This document shows, piece after piece, positions 13,338 through 20,963 of a DNA stretch of 21,653 bases (positions are counted from its first letter, which is position 1; every line of letters begins with the position of its first letter). The DNA lies in contig JACZWN010000027.1 in NCBI GenBank assembly GCA_022572105.1, forward strand, positions 1-21,653. The letters run 5' to 3'. The stretch comes from Pseudomonadota bacterium. Its GTDB lineage: Bacteria; Pseudomonadota; Alphaproteobacteria; Kiloniellales; J153. The position numbers were made by a program, and so were the translations under genes. The notes below the pieces were generated by a model, which saw only the letters and a program-made list of their open reading frames with translations, had not been told where the DNA came from and searched no databases.

Positions 13338-14999
13338 TCATCTGGCATCCCGCCATTCCTCGACCCAGAGCGTGGTGGTGCCCTGGTGCCCGGTCGGGCG
13401 CAGGCCGCTCAGCCACTTGGGCAGGATGTAGGGCTCGGCGCGCCAATACAGCGGAATGACCGGCAGCTCCTCGACGTAGAGGCGCTGCAGGCGCGACCAC
13501 AGGTCCTTGCGCTTGGCGCGGTCGAGCTCGACCTCGATGGCGTCGATGAGCGCATCCATCTCGGCGTTCTTGAAGCCGGTGTAGTTCTGCCCGGACCAGG
13601 CGTTGGCCTCGGTCGGGATCTGGTCGGAGCGCAGCGTGGTGCGCGGCACGCTCTCCGGCGAGGACAGCCAGGCGAACATGGCGGCGCCGGTGAACTTGCG
13701 TTTGGCGACCGTCTCGCCAAAGAACACCCGGGCCGGCTCGTTGCGGATGCGTGCGTCGATGCCGACCTGGCGCCACTGGCTTTGCAAGACCTGCTCCACC
13801 AATTCCCGAGTCCTATTGCCCGCGGTGGTCATGAGCTCGAGCGTGAGGCGCTCGCCGGCGGCGTTGTGGCGGATGCCCTTCTCGATCACCGACCAGCCGG
13901 CTTCGTCCAAGAGCGCCTTGGCCTTGTCCGGGTCGTAGGGATAGGTCGGGACGTCCGGGTCATAGATCCAGTCGAGCGGGCTGACCGAGCTGTGCGCCAC
14001 GGGCTGACGCCCGGCGAACAGCCGCTCGCTCAGCATCTCGCGGTCGAGCGCGTGAACGAGCGCCTTGCGCACCCGCTTGTCGGCGAGCACCGGGTTGTCC
14101 AGGTTGAGGTCCAGGTGCTCGTAAATGAGGCCGGGCTTGTAGGTAACGTCGAAGCGCCCGCCCTGGCGCTTCTCGAAGGCAAGCGCCTGGTCGATGGTGA
14201 CGCCCAGTTCGCCGGCGATCATGTCGATCGCGCCGGACAGCAGATTGGCTTCCAAGGCCGCGGTGTTCTCGATGATCCGGACCGTGATCCGCTCGAAGGC
14301 CGGCGCCGCGCCCCACCAGGTTTCGTTCGCCGCCAGCACGATGTGCGCGCCCGAGACCACCTCCACGATCTTGTACGGCCCGAACGCGAGCCCCGGATTG
14401 GCCGGGTCGGTATCGAAGGCGGTGCGGTTGCGGTAGGCCGCCGGGTCGGTCTCGAAGATCGGGCGCTCGACGTGCGCGGGCAGGAGATCCAGGCCCATGG
14501 CGTTATAGTCGAAGGTGATGCGGTCGACGTGGAACGTGAAGGTCTTGTCGTCGAGCACGTCGATCGAAAGGATGCGCTTGAAGAACTCGTAGTCGCTGAC
14601 CCCGGTCTTGGGGTGGCGTCCGACCTCCCAGGTGAAGACCACGTCGGCGCTGGTCACGGCCACGCCGTCGCCCCAGGTCGCTTGCGGGTGGATCCTGTAG
14701 GTGACCGCGATGCCGCGCTTGCCGTCGGGCAGGTCCTCCGGCTTGGCCAGGCCGTTCTCGATCGTGGGTAGCTCGGTGCACAGCATGCACACCAGCTCCC
14801 AGTTCTGGTCGAAGGTGGTGAGCGGCCGCCGGGTCATGGCCAGCACGTAGGACTTGGCCAGCATGGAATCGATCAGCGGGTTGAGGGTCGAGGGGAACTG
14901 GGTCATGCCGATCCTCAGTTCCGCCGCCAGGACGCTCGTAGCGCCCCCGAAGAGGCCCAAGACCAGGGCACACAGCAAGGCCGCGAGGCGCAAGGTCAT
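13338..14999 (-). CDS. Peptide/nickel-type ABC transporter substrate-binding protein (family 5)
   Basis: The 553-residue periplasmic protein has a clear Sec signal peptide (MTLRLAALLCALVLGLFGGA...VLAAE). The family 5 architecture follows: an opening strand ELRIGMTQFPSTLNPLIDSML, YRIHPQATWGDGVAVTSADVVFTWE, the central GPYKIVEVVSGAHIVLAANETWWG, DKRVRKALVHALDREMLSERLF, and YDPDKAKALLDEAGW. ATG 14999 follows GGAG by about seven bases. It is the first gene of the operon with the two permeases downstream and sets substrate specificity. Oligopeptides, amino-acid conjugates or other amides are all possible from the family alone. Confidence 0.93.
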   Translation of the reverse strand: MTLRLAALLCALVLGLFGGATSVLAAELRIGMTQFPSTLNPLIDSMLAKSYVLAMTRRPLTTFDQNWELVCMLCTELPTIENGLAKPEDLPDGKRGIAVTYRIHPQATWGDGVAVTSADVVFTWEVGRHPKTGVSDYEFFKRILSIDVLDDKTFTFHVDRITFDYNAMGLDLLPAHVERPIFETDPAAYRNRTAFDTDPANPGLAFGPYKIVEVVSGAHIVLAANETWWGAAPAFERITVRIIENTAALEANLLSGAIDMIAGELGVTIDQALAFEKRQGGRFDVTYKPGLIYEHLDLNLDNPVLADKRVRKALVHALDREMLSERLFAGRQPVAHSSVSPLDWIYDPDVPTYPYDPDKAKALLDEAGWSVIEKGIRHNAAGERLTLELMTTAGNRTRELVEQVLQSQWRQVGIDARIRNEPARVFFGETVAKRKFTGAAMFAWLSSPESVPRTTLRSDQIPTEANAWSGQNYTGFKNAEMDALIDAIEVELDRAKRKDLWSRLQRLYVEELPVIPLYWRAEPYILPKWLSGLRPTGHQGTTTLWVEEWRDAR

Positions 15000-15122
15000 G
15001 CGATTTCTCCGAAATAGCGACTCGGGAAGCTCGCCGCGAATCCTACCCGAAGATGCCGGCGAAGGCGAACCGTTGCCGCCCGGGCGCCCCGGATGGTCCC
15101 GTCCAAATCCGCTTCAAGCGGC

Positions 15123-15764
15123 TCACCCCAGCGCGGGCTTGGTCTTCTGCACGCTCTCGCGCTCGCTCATCCCGGCCCACCAGCGCCGCAGGTTGGGGGT
15201 GCCTTGAAGCGCCGTCGCGCCCTCGGGCGTCTGCGAGAAATAGTCGTAGACCGGAGCCAGGTGCAGGTCGGCCAGGCTCAGCGTGGCACCGGTGAGATAA
15301 GCGTTGTCGCCGATGAGCGCGTCGAGCGCCTCGACGCTGGTCGTGGCCTGGGGCACGGCCTCGGCGACCACGGCCTCGTCCGGCGTCCCGCCCGTGAGCG
15401 GCACCACCAGGCGCTGGATGACGCAGGCGCTGATGCAGGCCGGATAGGCGTAGGCGTTCATGATGCCGTGTATCTGGGTCATGCGCGCCCGCGCCCGCGC
15501 GTCGTCGGGCTGCAGGGACGGGCCCTCGAAGGTCTCGTCCACGTAGCGCATGATCGCCACGGCCTCGTAGAGCGCGAAGCCGTCGTGCTCGAAGGCCGGC
15601 ACCTTGGTGAAGGGATGCCGGGCCCGGTATTCCGGCGTCTGATGTGCGCCCTCCAGGATGTTGATCTCCTCCAAGCGGTAGGGCGCACCCTTTTCCTCCA
15701 GAGTCAGGAGCACGCTGCGCACGTAGGTGCTGAAGGCCGGTCCGTAGATGACTGGGTCCGCCAT
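15123..15764 (-). CDS. Glutathione S-transferase family protein
   Basis: The 213-residue soluble protein has an N-terminal thioredoxin-like domain (VIYGPAFSTYVRSVLLTLEEKGAPYRL, then TKVPAFEHDGFALYEAVAIMRYVDE with the cis-Pro VP and the glutathione-binding E/A-V). An all-helical C-terminal domain contains GDNAYLTGATLSLADLHLAPVYDYF, with the conserved Asp of the N-capping motif. The subclass is not assignable; the Ser/Tyr near residue 12-14 (S-T-Y) could be the catalytic hydroxyl. The start at 15764 has GGGGGGAGGA at good spacing. It probably conjugates or reduces electrophiles; no direct link to the neighbouring transport operon is evident. Confidence 0.9.
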   Translation of the reverse strand: MADPVIYGPAFSTYVRSVLLTLEEKGAPYRLEEINILEGAHQTPEYRARHPFTKVPAFEHDGFALYEAVAIMRYVDETFEGPSLQPDDARARARMTQIHGIMNAYAYPACISACVIQRLVVPLTGGTPDEAVVAEAVPQATTSVEALDALIGDNAYLTGATLSLADLHLAPVYDYFSQTPEGATALQGTPNLRRWWAGMSERESVQKTKPALG

Positions 15765-16089
15765 GATCTTGTCCTCCCCCCGTCCATTGGGTTATCGCCG
15801 AAGCGTGTATTGGTGACGCGACGCTAGCATATTGCCGCCAGCCGTTCATATCGGAATCGCCCGCGACCCGGGGTCCGGAATTCGCCGCCGCCGCCGCGGC
15901 GCCGCGCGTCCCGCGAAGGGGCCGGTGTTTTGGGGACGGCTTGGGAAGACTCGACGTAGAACCTATAATTGGGGGAACCTATAATCGGGCGGCGGGGCGC
16001 ATTCTAGGGATGGTGCCCAAAAGGGCTGGTGCCCAAGCCCCCACCGGCGAGAATGGGCCGGCGAGAATGGGCCGGCGAGAAGGGATACG
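15765..16089. other. Gene-free stretch with clustered short repeats
   Basis: No convincing gene is visible. The right half carries several short duplications: AACCTATAAT twice (15960 and 15976 area), GGTGCCCAA twice (16013 and 16028 area), and the 14-base tandem repeat at 16044-16084. The GST promoter should lie in the left part on the minus strand. Confidence 0.5.
16044..16084 (+). repeat. Tandem repeat, 14 bp x 3, just before the lipoprotein gene
   Basis: CCGGCGAGAATGGG occurs at 16044-16057 and 16058-16071 exactly, and a third copy lacking one T (CCGGCGAGAAGGG) ends at 16084. The last copy supplies the purine-rich GAAGGGA upstream of the gene start, so changes in copy number would shift upstream sequence but leave the ribosome site in place. 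Confidence 0.75.
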
Positions 16090-16584
16090 GTGGACGCGAT
16101 GCGGTTTTCTCACGCGCTCATGGGACTGGCGGCCTTGCTCGCGCTCGCCGCCTGCGCGCGCCTCGGCGAGGCCGAGCCGCTACGGGTCCACCTGGCCGAC
16201 ATCCGCCTGCTGCCGGGCGGCCTGCTCGAGCAGCGCTTCCAGGTCGAGCTGCGCCTCGGCAACCCGAACGACTTCGACTTGGCGCTCGACGGCCTGACCT
16301 TCGCGCTCGAGCTCAACGACATGCCCTTCGCCCGGGGCTTGAGCAACCAGGCCGTGACCGTCCCCCGCCTCGGCGAAGCGCGGCTGCGGGTCGTCGCCTC
16401 GACCACGCTCCTCGACCTGGTCCAGCAGGTGCTGATCCTGGGCCAGCGCTCGGACCTCAGCTACCGCATCGAGGGCGTCGTCTACCTGCGCGGCGCGGCC
16501 CGGCGCAAGCTACCCTACGAGACCAGCGGGCGCCTGCGGCTCCTGCCCGCCCAACCCAACGAGCGCCCCCTGGTGCCGCTGTAA
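16090..16584 (+). CDS. LEA type 2 (LEA14-like) lipoprotein
   Basis: The N-terminus is a lipoprotein signal: MRFSHALMGLAALLALAAC with lipobox L-A-A-C, so the protein should be lipid-anchored. The rest (~140 residues) has the LEA14/WHy beta-sandwich wording: VHLADIRLLPGGLLEQRFQV, LRLGNPNDFDLALDGLTFAL, ELNDMPFARGLSNQAVTVPRLGEA. Family members in bacteria are small desiccation- or stress-associated proteins of unclear action. GTG 16090 and ATG 16099 are both possible starts; ATG 16099 gives the cleaner signal peptide. It stands alone, with a LysR remnant on the opposite strand downstream. Confidence 0.82.
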   Translation: MDAMRFSHALMGLAALLALAACARLGEAEPLRVHLADIRLLPGGLLEQRFQVELRLGNPNDFDLALDGLTFALELNDMPFARGLSNQAVTVPRLGEARLRVVASTTLLDLVQQVLILGQRSDLSYRIEGVVYLRGAARRKLPYETSGRLRLLPAQPNERPLVPL

Positions 16585-16675
16585 TTTCAACGACATTTGG
16601 TATTAAGCTCGATTTCCGCGGAAGCGGGCTCGCGTCGAGAGCGAAGAATCGCGGACTTCGGCGTGGGGTCCCGCG

Positions 16676-16870
16676 TCACGCGCCGCGCGCCATGTCCGAG
16701 CCGCCGTCCCATTGGGTCTCGGCGCCGAAGCGTTCGATCAGGAACTCGATCACGGCGCGCACCTTGGGGGCGACGTAGGGGCCGGGCGCATAGACCGCAT
16801 GAAGCGGGGTCGTGGCGGGGTCGGGCGCGTAGTCGCTGAGCACCGTCTTGAGGCGCCGGCGATCGAAGCG
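16676..16870 (-). pseudogene. LysR-family regulator, C-terminal remnant
   Basis: The minus-strand frame reads RRRLKTVLSDYAPDPATTPLH followed by AVYAPGPYVAPKVRAVIEFLIERF. This is the end of the LysR substrate-binding domain (usual wording L-V-x-V-L-x-D-Y...P-L-H-A-V-Y-P...P-K-V-R-A-F-I-D-F-L). The preceding ~230 residues, including the helix-turn-helix, are missing. Upstream sequence (16880-16980) is GC hairpin-like, not LysR-like. It is a truncated gene with a normal stop. Confidence 0.75.
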
Positions 16871-17041
16871 GGCCGGGAGCTGCGATCTTCCCGGGGTCCC
16901 CGGAGCCCGGGGAACCGCCTTATTTCGTGGAGTTGGTTGATTTTCCGGGAAGAAATCCGCCGGCCGGGTGTCGGCCAAATGAGCGCGGCCGCGCCTGGAT
17001 GAAGTGATGATGAATTGATTCGGTCCGCGCGCGTGGATTTG

Positions 17042-17057
17042 TTAGTGTTCCGTTAAC
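17042..17057 (+). promoter_or_regulatory. CtrA-like site TTAG-N7-TTAAC
   Basis: TTAG (17042-17045), seven bases, then TTAAC (17053-17057) is one base off the CtrA consensus. It lies 55 bases before the lipoprotein ATG at 17112, a usual promoter distance. It would place the lipoprotein and two-component operon under cell-cycle control; this is motif-based inference. Confidence 0.4.
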
Positions 17058-17111
17058 GGCTACGGGTCGAAAATCGCGGGCGGCCGCCTGATGACGGTTC
17101 GTAAGGACAAA

Positions 17112-17630
17112 ATGCCGGGATCTTTGTCGATGATACGCGCCTTGGGTGCATTGGTGCTGGCCATGCTGGCGCTCTCCGCTTGCGCCCCGCTCGAATCCAT
17201 GAAGCGGGAACTCTTCCCGCCGGAGGATGCGGCGGGCGATACCCAGGCCGCCCCACTCGCATTCCGGCCGTCCGCGGCGCCGCCGCTGCCGCGGCGCAAG
17301 CCGGAGGCGATCTCGGACAAGCCGGAGGCGATCTCGGACAAGCCGGAGGCGATCTCGGAGTTGACCCTGGCTGAGGCCGACCCGGAACGGCTGGTCGGCC
17401 TGGACTTCGACGCCGCCAAGGCGCTGCTCGGCGATCCGGCGGCCAAGCACGAGGAGCCGCCGGCCGAGATCTGGGCCTACGAGGGCGGCACCTGCATGTT
17501 CAACCTGTTCTTCTATCCGAACGTCGACGACAAGGTTTTCCGCGTGCTCGCCTACGAGGTGACGGAAGAAACCCCGCTCTCCGGGAAACCCCGCCCTCCG
17601 GGGAAACCCCGCCCTCTGGGGAAACGGTGA
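17112..17630 (+). CDS. BamE/SmpA-like small lipoprotein with internal repeats, C-terminus frameshifted
   Basis: ATG 17112 follows TAAGGA and gives a clean lipoprotein signal with lipobox L-S-A-C (Cys24). A Pro-rich linker holds three copies of KPEAISD. The folded part (ERLVGLDFDAAKALLGDPAAKHEEPPAEIWAY, then GGTCMFNLFFYP) resembles the SmpA/OmlA-type fold seen in alphaproteobacterial small lipoproteins. The frame as read ends at 17630 in SGKPRPPGKPRPLGKR. Restoring one G at 17585/17586 converts this to repeating SGETPP units and continues to a stop at 17740, four bases before the response regulator. The intact gene is therefore probably 17112-17740. It appears to be the first gene of the two-component operon and may feed envelope state to the kinase (inference). 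Confidence 0.75.
   Translation: MPGSLSMIRALGALVLAMLALSACAPLESMKRELFPPEDAAGDTQAAPLAFRPSAAPPLPRRKPEAISDKPEAISDKPEAISELTLAEADPERLVGLDFDAAKALLGDPAAKHEEPPAEIWAYEGGTCMFNLFFYPNVDDKVFRVLAYEVTEETPLSGKPRPPGKPRPLGKR
17298..17360 (+). repeat. In-frame 21-bp tandem repeat x 3 (KPEAISD)
   Basis: Three head-to-tail 21-base units at 17298-17318, 17319-17339 and 17340-17360 are identical except for the last base of the third (GAC to GAG, Asp to Glu). They encode KPEAISD-KPEAISD-KPEAISE in the lipoprotein linker. Near-identity suggests recent slippage expansion. Confidence 0.9.
17568..17621 (+). repeat. 18-bp tandem repeat x 3 with a one-base deletion
   Basis: Units of the form GAAACCCCGCCCTCCGGG repeat three times. 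The first junction has GGG where the other two have GGGG. This missing base changes the reading frame of the lipoprotein and produces its early stop at 17630. Confidence 0.85.
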
Positions 17631-17740
17631 CCGAGGCCGCCGAGCCGGGCGCGGTCAAGGTTCGGGACAAGGACAACCCGATGGTTCGGCGCTGCTTCGC
17701 CGAACTGCTCCACAACCGGCAAGTCCCGGACGCCGGATAG
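17631..17740 (+). pseudogene. Out-of-frame C-terminal part of the repeat lipoprotein
   Basis: In the frame shifted by one base, the sequence after the repeats reads VTEAAEPGAVKVRDKDNPMV then RRCFAELLHNRQVPDAG and stops at 17740. This has normal protein character, unlike the Lys/Arg/Pro run of the frame actually joined to the start. It fits the C-terminal R-C-x-A-x-L-L segment of this lipoprotein type. The stop lies three bases before the response-regulator ATG, as expected for an operon. Confidence 0.65.
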
Positions 17741-17743
17741 ATT

Positions 17744-18550
17744 ATGTCGCCGCAGCCCGTGCCGTTGGATAGCCCGCAAACGCGGATCGTGATCGTCGAC
17801 GACGACGATCTGTTCCGGGAATCACTCGGCCTCAATCTGGCCGAGGCGGGCTTCGAGGTCGTCGACTTCGCGGGCGGCGAAAGCGTGCTCGACTATCTCT
17901 TGTCCGGCAACCACGCCGATGCCGTGCTGCTCGACTGGCGCATGCCGGGCCTGGACGGTCCCGCCGTCCTGCGCCGCCTGCGCGAGGCCGAGATCCACGT
18001 GCCGGTCATTTTCCTGACCATGCTGACCGACGAGGTCTACGAGGAGGCGGCGCTCAAGTGGGGCGCGGTCGACTTTATCGACAAGTCGCGGCGCCTGGCG
18101 ATCATCCTGGGCCGCCTCAGGCTGATCACGGAGGGCGCCAAGCCGATCCCGGCGCAGGCCGGCCAGCCGGGAGCCGAGGCCGTGCGCGAAGGGACCCTGC
18201 GCCGCGGTCCGCTCGAGTTGCGCCAGGACATCCACCGGGCTTATTGGCGTGGCCGGCCGGTCGAGCTGACCTTGAGCGAGTTCGCCATCGTGCGTTACAT
18301 GGCGATCCAGTCGGGCGGCGACGTGACCTATCGGCAGATCTACGACGTGGTGCGCGGCAAGGATTTCGCCGCCGGTTACGGCGCCGACGGTTTCCGCGCC
18401 AACGTCCGTTCCTTCATCAAGCGCATCCGCAAGAAGTTCCGCGACGTGGATCCGGAATTCGATGGGATCGACAACTATCCCGGCTTCGGCTATCGCTGGC
18501 GCGACGAAGTGGACGACGAGGAGCCGACCGGCCCGGCCGGGACCCCCTGA
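17744..18550 (+). CDS. Two-component response regulator, REC plus winged helix, ChvI-like
   Basis: The 268-residue protein is OmpR/PhoB type. The receiver domain (~13-125) has the acidic cluster IVDDDD, phosphoacceptor Asp64 in LLDWRMPGLDGP, the Thr in FLTMLTDE, and Lys114 in FIDKS. The DNA-binding winged helix (~150-255) shows RAYWRGRPVELTLSEFAIVRYM, then GADGFRANVRSFIKRIRKKFR and the wing GFGYRW. LFRESLGLNL at the receiver start resembles ChvI of Rhizobiales. ATG 17744 is used; no strong Shine-Dalgarno sequence, so coupling to the upstream lipoprotein stop at 17740 is likely, which makes the frameshift there potentially relevant to expression. The kinase gene starts two bases after its stop. 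Confidence 0.92.
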   Translation: MSPQPVPLDSPQTRIVIVDDDDLFRESLGLNLAEAGFEVVDFAGGESVLDYLLSGNHADAVLLDWRMPGLDGPAVLRRLREAEIHVPVIFLTMLTDEVYEEAALKWGAVDFIDKSRRLAIILGRLRLITEGAKPIPAQAGQPGAEAVREGTLRRGPLELRQDIHRAYWRGRPVELTLSEFAIVRYMAIQSGGDVTYRQIYDVVRGKDFAAGYGADGFRANVRSFIKRIRKKFRDVDPEFDGIDNYPGFGYRWRDEVDDEEPTGPAGTP

Positions 18551-18552
18551 AC

Positions 18553-20130
18553 GTGGCCCGGACCGAGCCAGTTCCGGCGCCACCCGCGCGGACCGGATCG
18601 CGCCGGCGCGGGTTGACGTTGGGGTATCTGGTCCGCTCCCTGGTCGGCAAGCTGATCCTCTTGCTGATCGTCTTCGTCACGGTTCCGATCATCCTCTATT
18701 CCGAGTTCCGCCAGGCCGACGCCGAGAAGCGCAGTCTGCTACTGGAGAGCGCGCGCGCCCAAGGGCGCCTGATCGCCCAGAGCCTGCGGCCTCTGCTCGA
18801 GCGCAAGACGCCCTCGCCGCTGCTGGAGCTGAACGACGCAATCAAGGCGCTCGCCACGGCCGAGACCGGGGTCAAGGTGCTGTACCATCCAGCCGACGAC
18901 AGCGGTCTGGACGGGTTCTTCTTCGTCGCCTCCGAGCCGCCGGTCTCGTCCACGACCCTGGACGAGGAACGGGACCGGCTGCGCGAGCGCGGCGTGCTCG
19001 ACCGCCTGGCGCAGTCGTGTCAAGGCGCGATCCCCATGGCGCTCCGGCACCGCATGGCGAGCGGCGAGGAGGAGCTCTTGACCTCGATCACGCCGGTAAC
19101 GACCGAGTCGGGATGCTGGGCCGTGATCACCACGCACTCGACGGCCGCGATGCTGGGCACCGCCATCGACCAGCCATACTGGAAGACCATCGAGGTGCGT
19201 GTCGCCTCCTGGATCTATTTCGCCATGGCGGTCTTCACCATCGGCCTGTTCTTCACCATTTGGCGCGGGCTCAAGCGGTTCCGGGACCTGGCCCGCGGGA
19301 TCAGCGCCGGGCGCACCGAAGGCGCCGGCTTCGTGGCTCAGAACCGGGTGCCGGAGCTCGCCTTCGTGGCCGAGGAGTTCGATCGCATGACCGGGGTGCT
19401 GAGGGATTCGGCCCAGAGCCTGCGCCTCGCCGCCGAGGACAACGCCCACGCCTTCAAGACCCCGATCGCGATCATGCGCCAGTCGCTCGAGCCCCTGGAG
19501 CGGCTGGTTCCGGCGGACAACCCGCGCGGCCGGCGCGCGCTCGAGGTGATCGAGGAAGCGGTCGATCGCCTCGACCGTCTGGTCGCCAGCGCCCGCGAGT
19601 TGGACCGGGCGAGCGCCGAACTGCTCGACGCGCCGCGCGAAAGGGTCGACCTGTCCGAGCTTCTCGAGCGCATGCTGGCGGCCTATGGCGACAGTTTTAC
19701 GGGCCGCGGCCTGACGCTGAAGCACGACATCGCGCCGGGCGTCGTGGTTCGGGCCGGCGCCGACCTCATCGAGACCGTGATCGAAAACGTGATCGACAAC
19801 GCGATCGAATTGGCGCCCCAAGGCAGCGAGCTGGAAGTGGAGCTCAAACGGGACGCGGACTGGGCCGGCCTGGCGGTGCGCGACCGGGGCCCGGGCATTG
19901 GCGAGGGCGACCAGGAGCGGATCTTCGAGCGCTACGTCTCGTTGCGCCAAGCATCCGCTGCGGACCGGCCGGCCGGAGAGGCTGGGGACGGCCAGGCGGT
20001 CGGACCGCATCTGGGCATCGGCCTGTGGATCGTGCGCCGCAACTTGCAGGCGGTCGGCGGCGAGGTCTGGGTCGAGAACCGCAAGGGCGGCGGCTTGGCC
20101 GTGAACATGGGCCTGCCGCTGGCGCGCTGA
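18553..20130 (+). CDS. Sensor histidine kinase, ChvG-like (stimulus-sensing, HisKA/HATPase)
   Basis: The 525-residue kinase starts at GTG 18553, two bases after the regulator stop. It has a basic N-terminus, a first transmembrane helix at ~32-50 (GKLILLLIVFVTVPIILY), and a periplasmic sensor of ~165 residues. A second helix at ~218-237 (ASWIYFAMAVFTIGLFFTIW) leads into a HAMP-like linker. The H-box is NAHAFKTPIAIMRQ with His299, a variant of HELKTP. The ATPase domain has the N-box VIENVIDNAIELAP (Asn416), DRGPGIGEGD near 444, and LGIGLWIVRRN near 487. The arrangement and neighbour resemble ChvG/ExoS envelope or acid sensors, but no exoR or PTS (hprK) genes adjoin, so orthology is not certain. 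Confidence 0.9.
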   Translation: MARTEPVPAPPARTGSRRRGLTLGYLVRSLVGKLILLLIVFVTVPIILYSEFRQADAEKRSLLLESARAQGRLIAQSLRPLLERKTPSPLLELNDAIKALATAETGVKVLYHPADDSGLDGFFFVASEPPVSSTTLDEERDRLRERGVLDRLAQSCQGAIPMALRHRMASGEEELLTSITPVTTESGCWAVITTHSTAAMLGTAIDQPYWKTIEVRVASWIYFAMAVFTIGLFFTIWRGLKRFRDLARGISAGRTEGAGFVAQNRVPELAFVAEEFDRMTGVLRDSAQSLRLAAEDNAHAFKTPIAIMRQSLEPLERLVPADNPRGRRALEVIEEAVDRLDRLVASARELDRASAELLDAPRERVDLSELLERMLAAYGDSFTGRGLTLKHDIAPGVVVRAGADLIETVIENVIDNAIELAPQGSELEVELKRDADWAGLAVRDRGPGIGEGDQERIFERYVSLRQASAADRPAGEAGDGQAVGPHLGIGLWIVRRNLQAVGGEVWVENRKGGGLAVNMGLPLAR

Positions 20131-20291
20131 CCGCTCGCTTGTCGGCGGATCATGTCCGCTTTGCGCCCAACGGCAGACCTTGGCGCAGGGTCGCCGGCAC
20201 AGCCGTTTTGCAATGAGCATCTCGAGATTCGTCGCCGGTCGAAATCGGGTCAGTTGCGAAAGCTCGCAAAAGCGATGATTCGCAGATTCTT

Positions 20292-20849
20292 TTAGTGTTC
20301 CTTGTGGTTCGCCATGATCCGTTGAGCCGTGGCATCGAATGCCTCTCTGCTCTTCATTACGGTCGACACAATCATGGCGCCCTCCAGCGCGGATACGATC
20401 TCAATCGGCGTCATAAGCATCGTCGATGACGGTATCCGTCTATGAATCTCCGTCAGCCATTCCGTATTCGCCTGGAAGAAAGCCTGGATGCCGGCATTGA
20501 TCCGCCCCGGCAGGCTGTTGGCTTCCGCCCCTAGGATGGCGCACAGACAGACTGACTCTCCGACAACCAATGCCTCGGCATACAACGCGATGAATGCCTC
20601 AAGCGCGCCGATCGGGCCAACCTCTTCAACGTCAATCTGATCGAGCCGGGCGTGAAAGCGCTCCGAGTAGCGCTTAACCAACTGCTCTCCCAAATCCTCC
20701 TTCTTGGGAAAATGGTAGTGGACGCTCGAGCTCTTCACGCCGACATCATTCGCGAGATCGCGGAAGCTCACAGCATGGAACCCGACTGCACGCACGCGCT
20801 TCTCAGCCGAACTGAGAATGCGTTCGCGCATGGAAGAGGTATCGGTCAT
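20292..20849 (-). CDS. TetR/AcrR family transcriptional repressor
   Basis: The 185-residue protein has a TetR N-terminal helix-turn-helix (RERILSSAEKRVRAVGFHAVSFRDLANDVGV, recognition part SSSVHYHFPKKEDL). A ligand domain follows with TetR_C wording (ALVVGESVCLCAILGAEANSLP, GIQAFFQANTEWL). Cys101 and Cys103 in C-L-C are suitably placed for thiol sensing, as in NemR-like regulators, but this is inference. It is divergent from the DJ-1/PfpI gene with two related palindromes between, so it most likely represses both. Base composition is less G/C-rich than the upstream genes. Confidence 0.9.
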   Translation of the reverse strand: MTDTSSMRERILSSAEKRVRAVGFHAVSFRDLANDVGVKSSSVHYHFPKKEDLGEQLVKRYSERFHARLDQIDVEEVGPIGALEAFIALYAEALVVGESVCLCAILGAEANSLPGRINAGIQAFFQANTEWLTEIHRRIPSSTMLMTPIEIVSALEGAMIVSTVMKSREAFDATAQRIMANHKEH

Positions 20850-20867
20850 TTTTTCCTGAAGAACTTT

Positions 20868-20885
20868 CTACCTAACGATAGATAG
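20868..20885. promoter_or_regulatory. Operator-like palindrome 1, CTACCTAACGATAGATAG
   Basis: This 18-base sequence matches its own complement at 14 of 18 positions, centred on CG. It lies 18 bases before the tetR start codon and directly upstream of the -35 box of the DJ-1/PfpI gene, a typical TetR-family operator position. Confidence 0.55.
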
Positions 20886-20888
20886 TGT

Positions 20889-20916
20889 TTGACACTGCGC
20901 GCGTCAACACCATATG
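20889..20916 (+). promoter_or_regulatory. Probable promoter of the DJ-1/PfpI gene
   Basis: TTGACA at 20889-20894 is a perfect -35 hexamer. CATATG at 20911-20916 (16-base spacing) is the best -10 candidate, with slight register doubt. TTGAC and GTCAA (20903-20907) also form a short inverted repeat. It is flanked on both sides by the two operator-like palindromes. Confidence 0.5.
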
Positions 20917-20921
20917 TGGCT

Positions 20922-20939
20922 CTATCTACTGATCGATAG
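20922..20939. promoter_or_regulatory. Operator-like palindrome 2, CTATCTACTGATCGATAG
   Basis: This 18-base sequence has CTATC and GATAG ends and is self-complementary at 12 of 18 positions. It shares CTAnCTA and GATAG wording with palindrome 1. It sits around the predicted transcription start of the DJ-1/PfpI gene, where a bound repressor would block initiation. Confidence 0.45.
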
Positions 20940-20963
20940 AAACGCAACCAAAGGAGACACATT

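Noticed and set aside
16044..16084. CRISPR-like array
   Set aside because: Head-to-tail 14-bp units without spacers; a simple tandem repeat, and no cas genes are in the window.
17744..20130. Firm assignment as chvI/chvG
   Set aside because: Domain layout fits but the usual downstream hprK/PTS genes are absent and the H-box is a variant; kept as 'like'.
18739..20220. 493-residue minus-strand open frame opposite the histidine kinase
   Set aside because: Antisense shadow; no domain, and it would overlap nearly the whole kinase.
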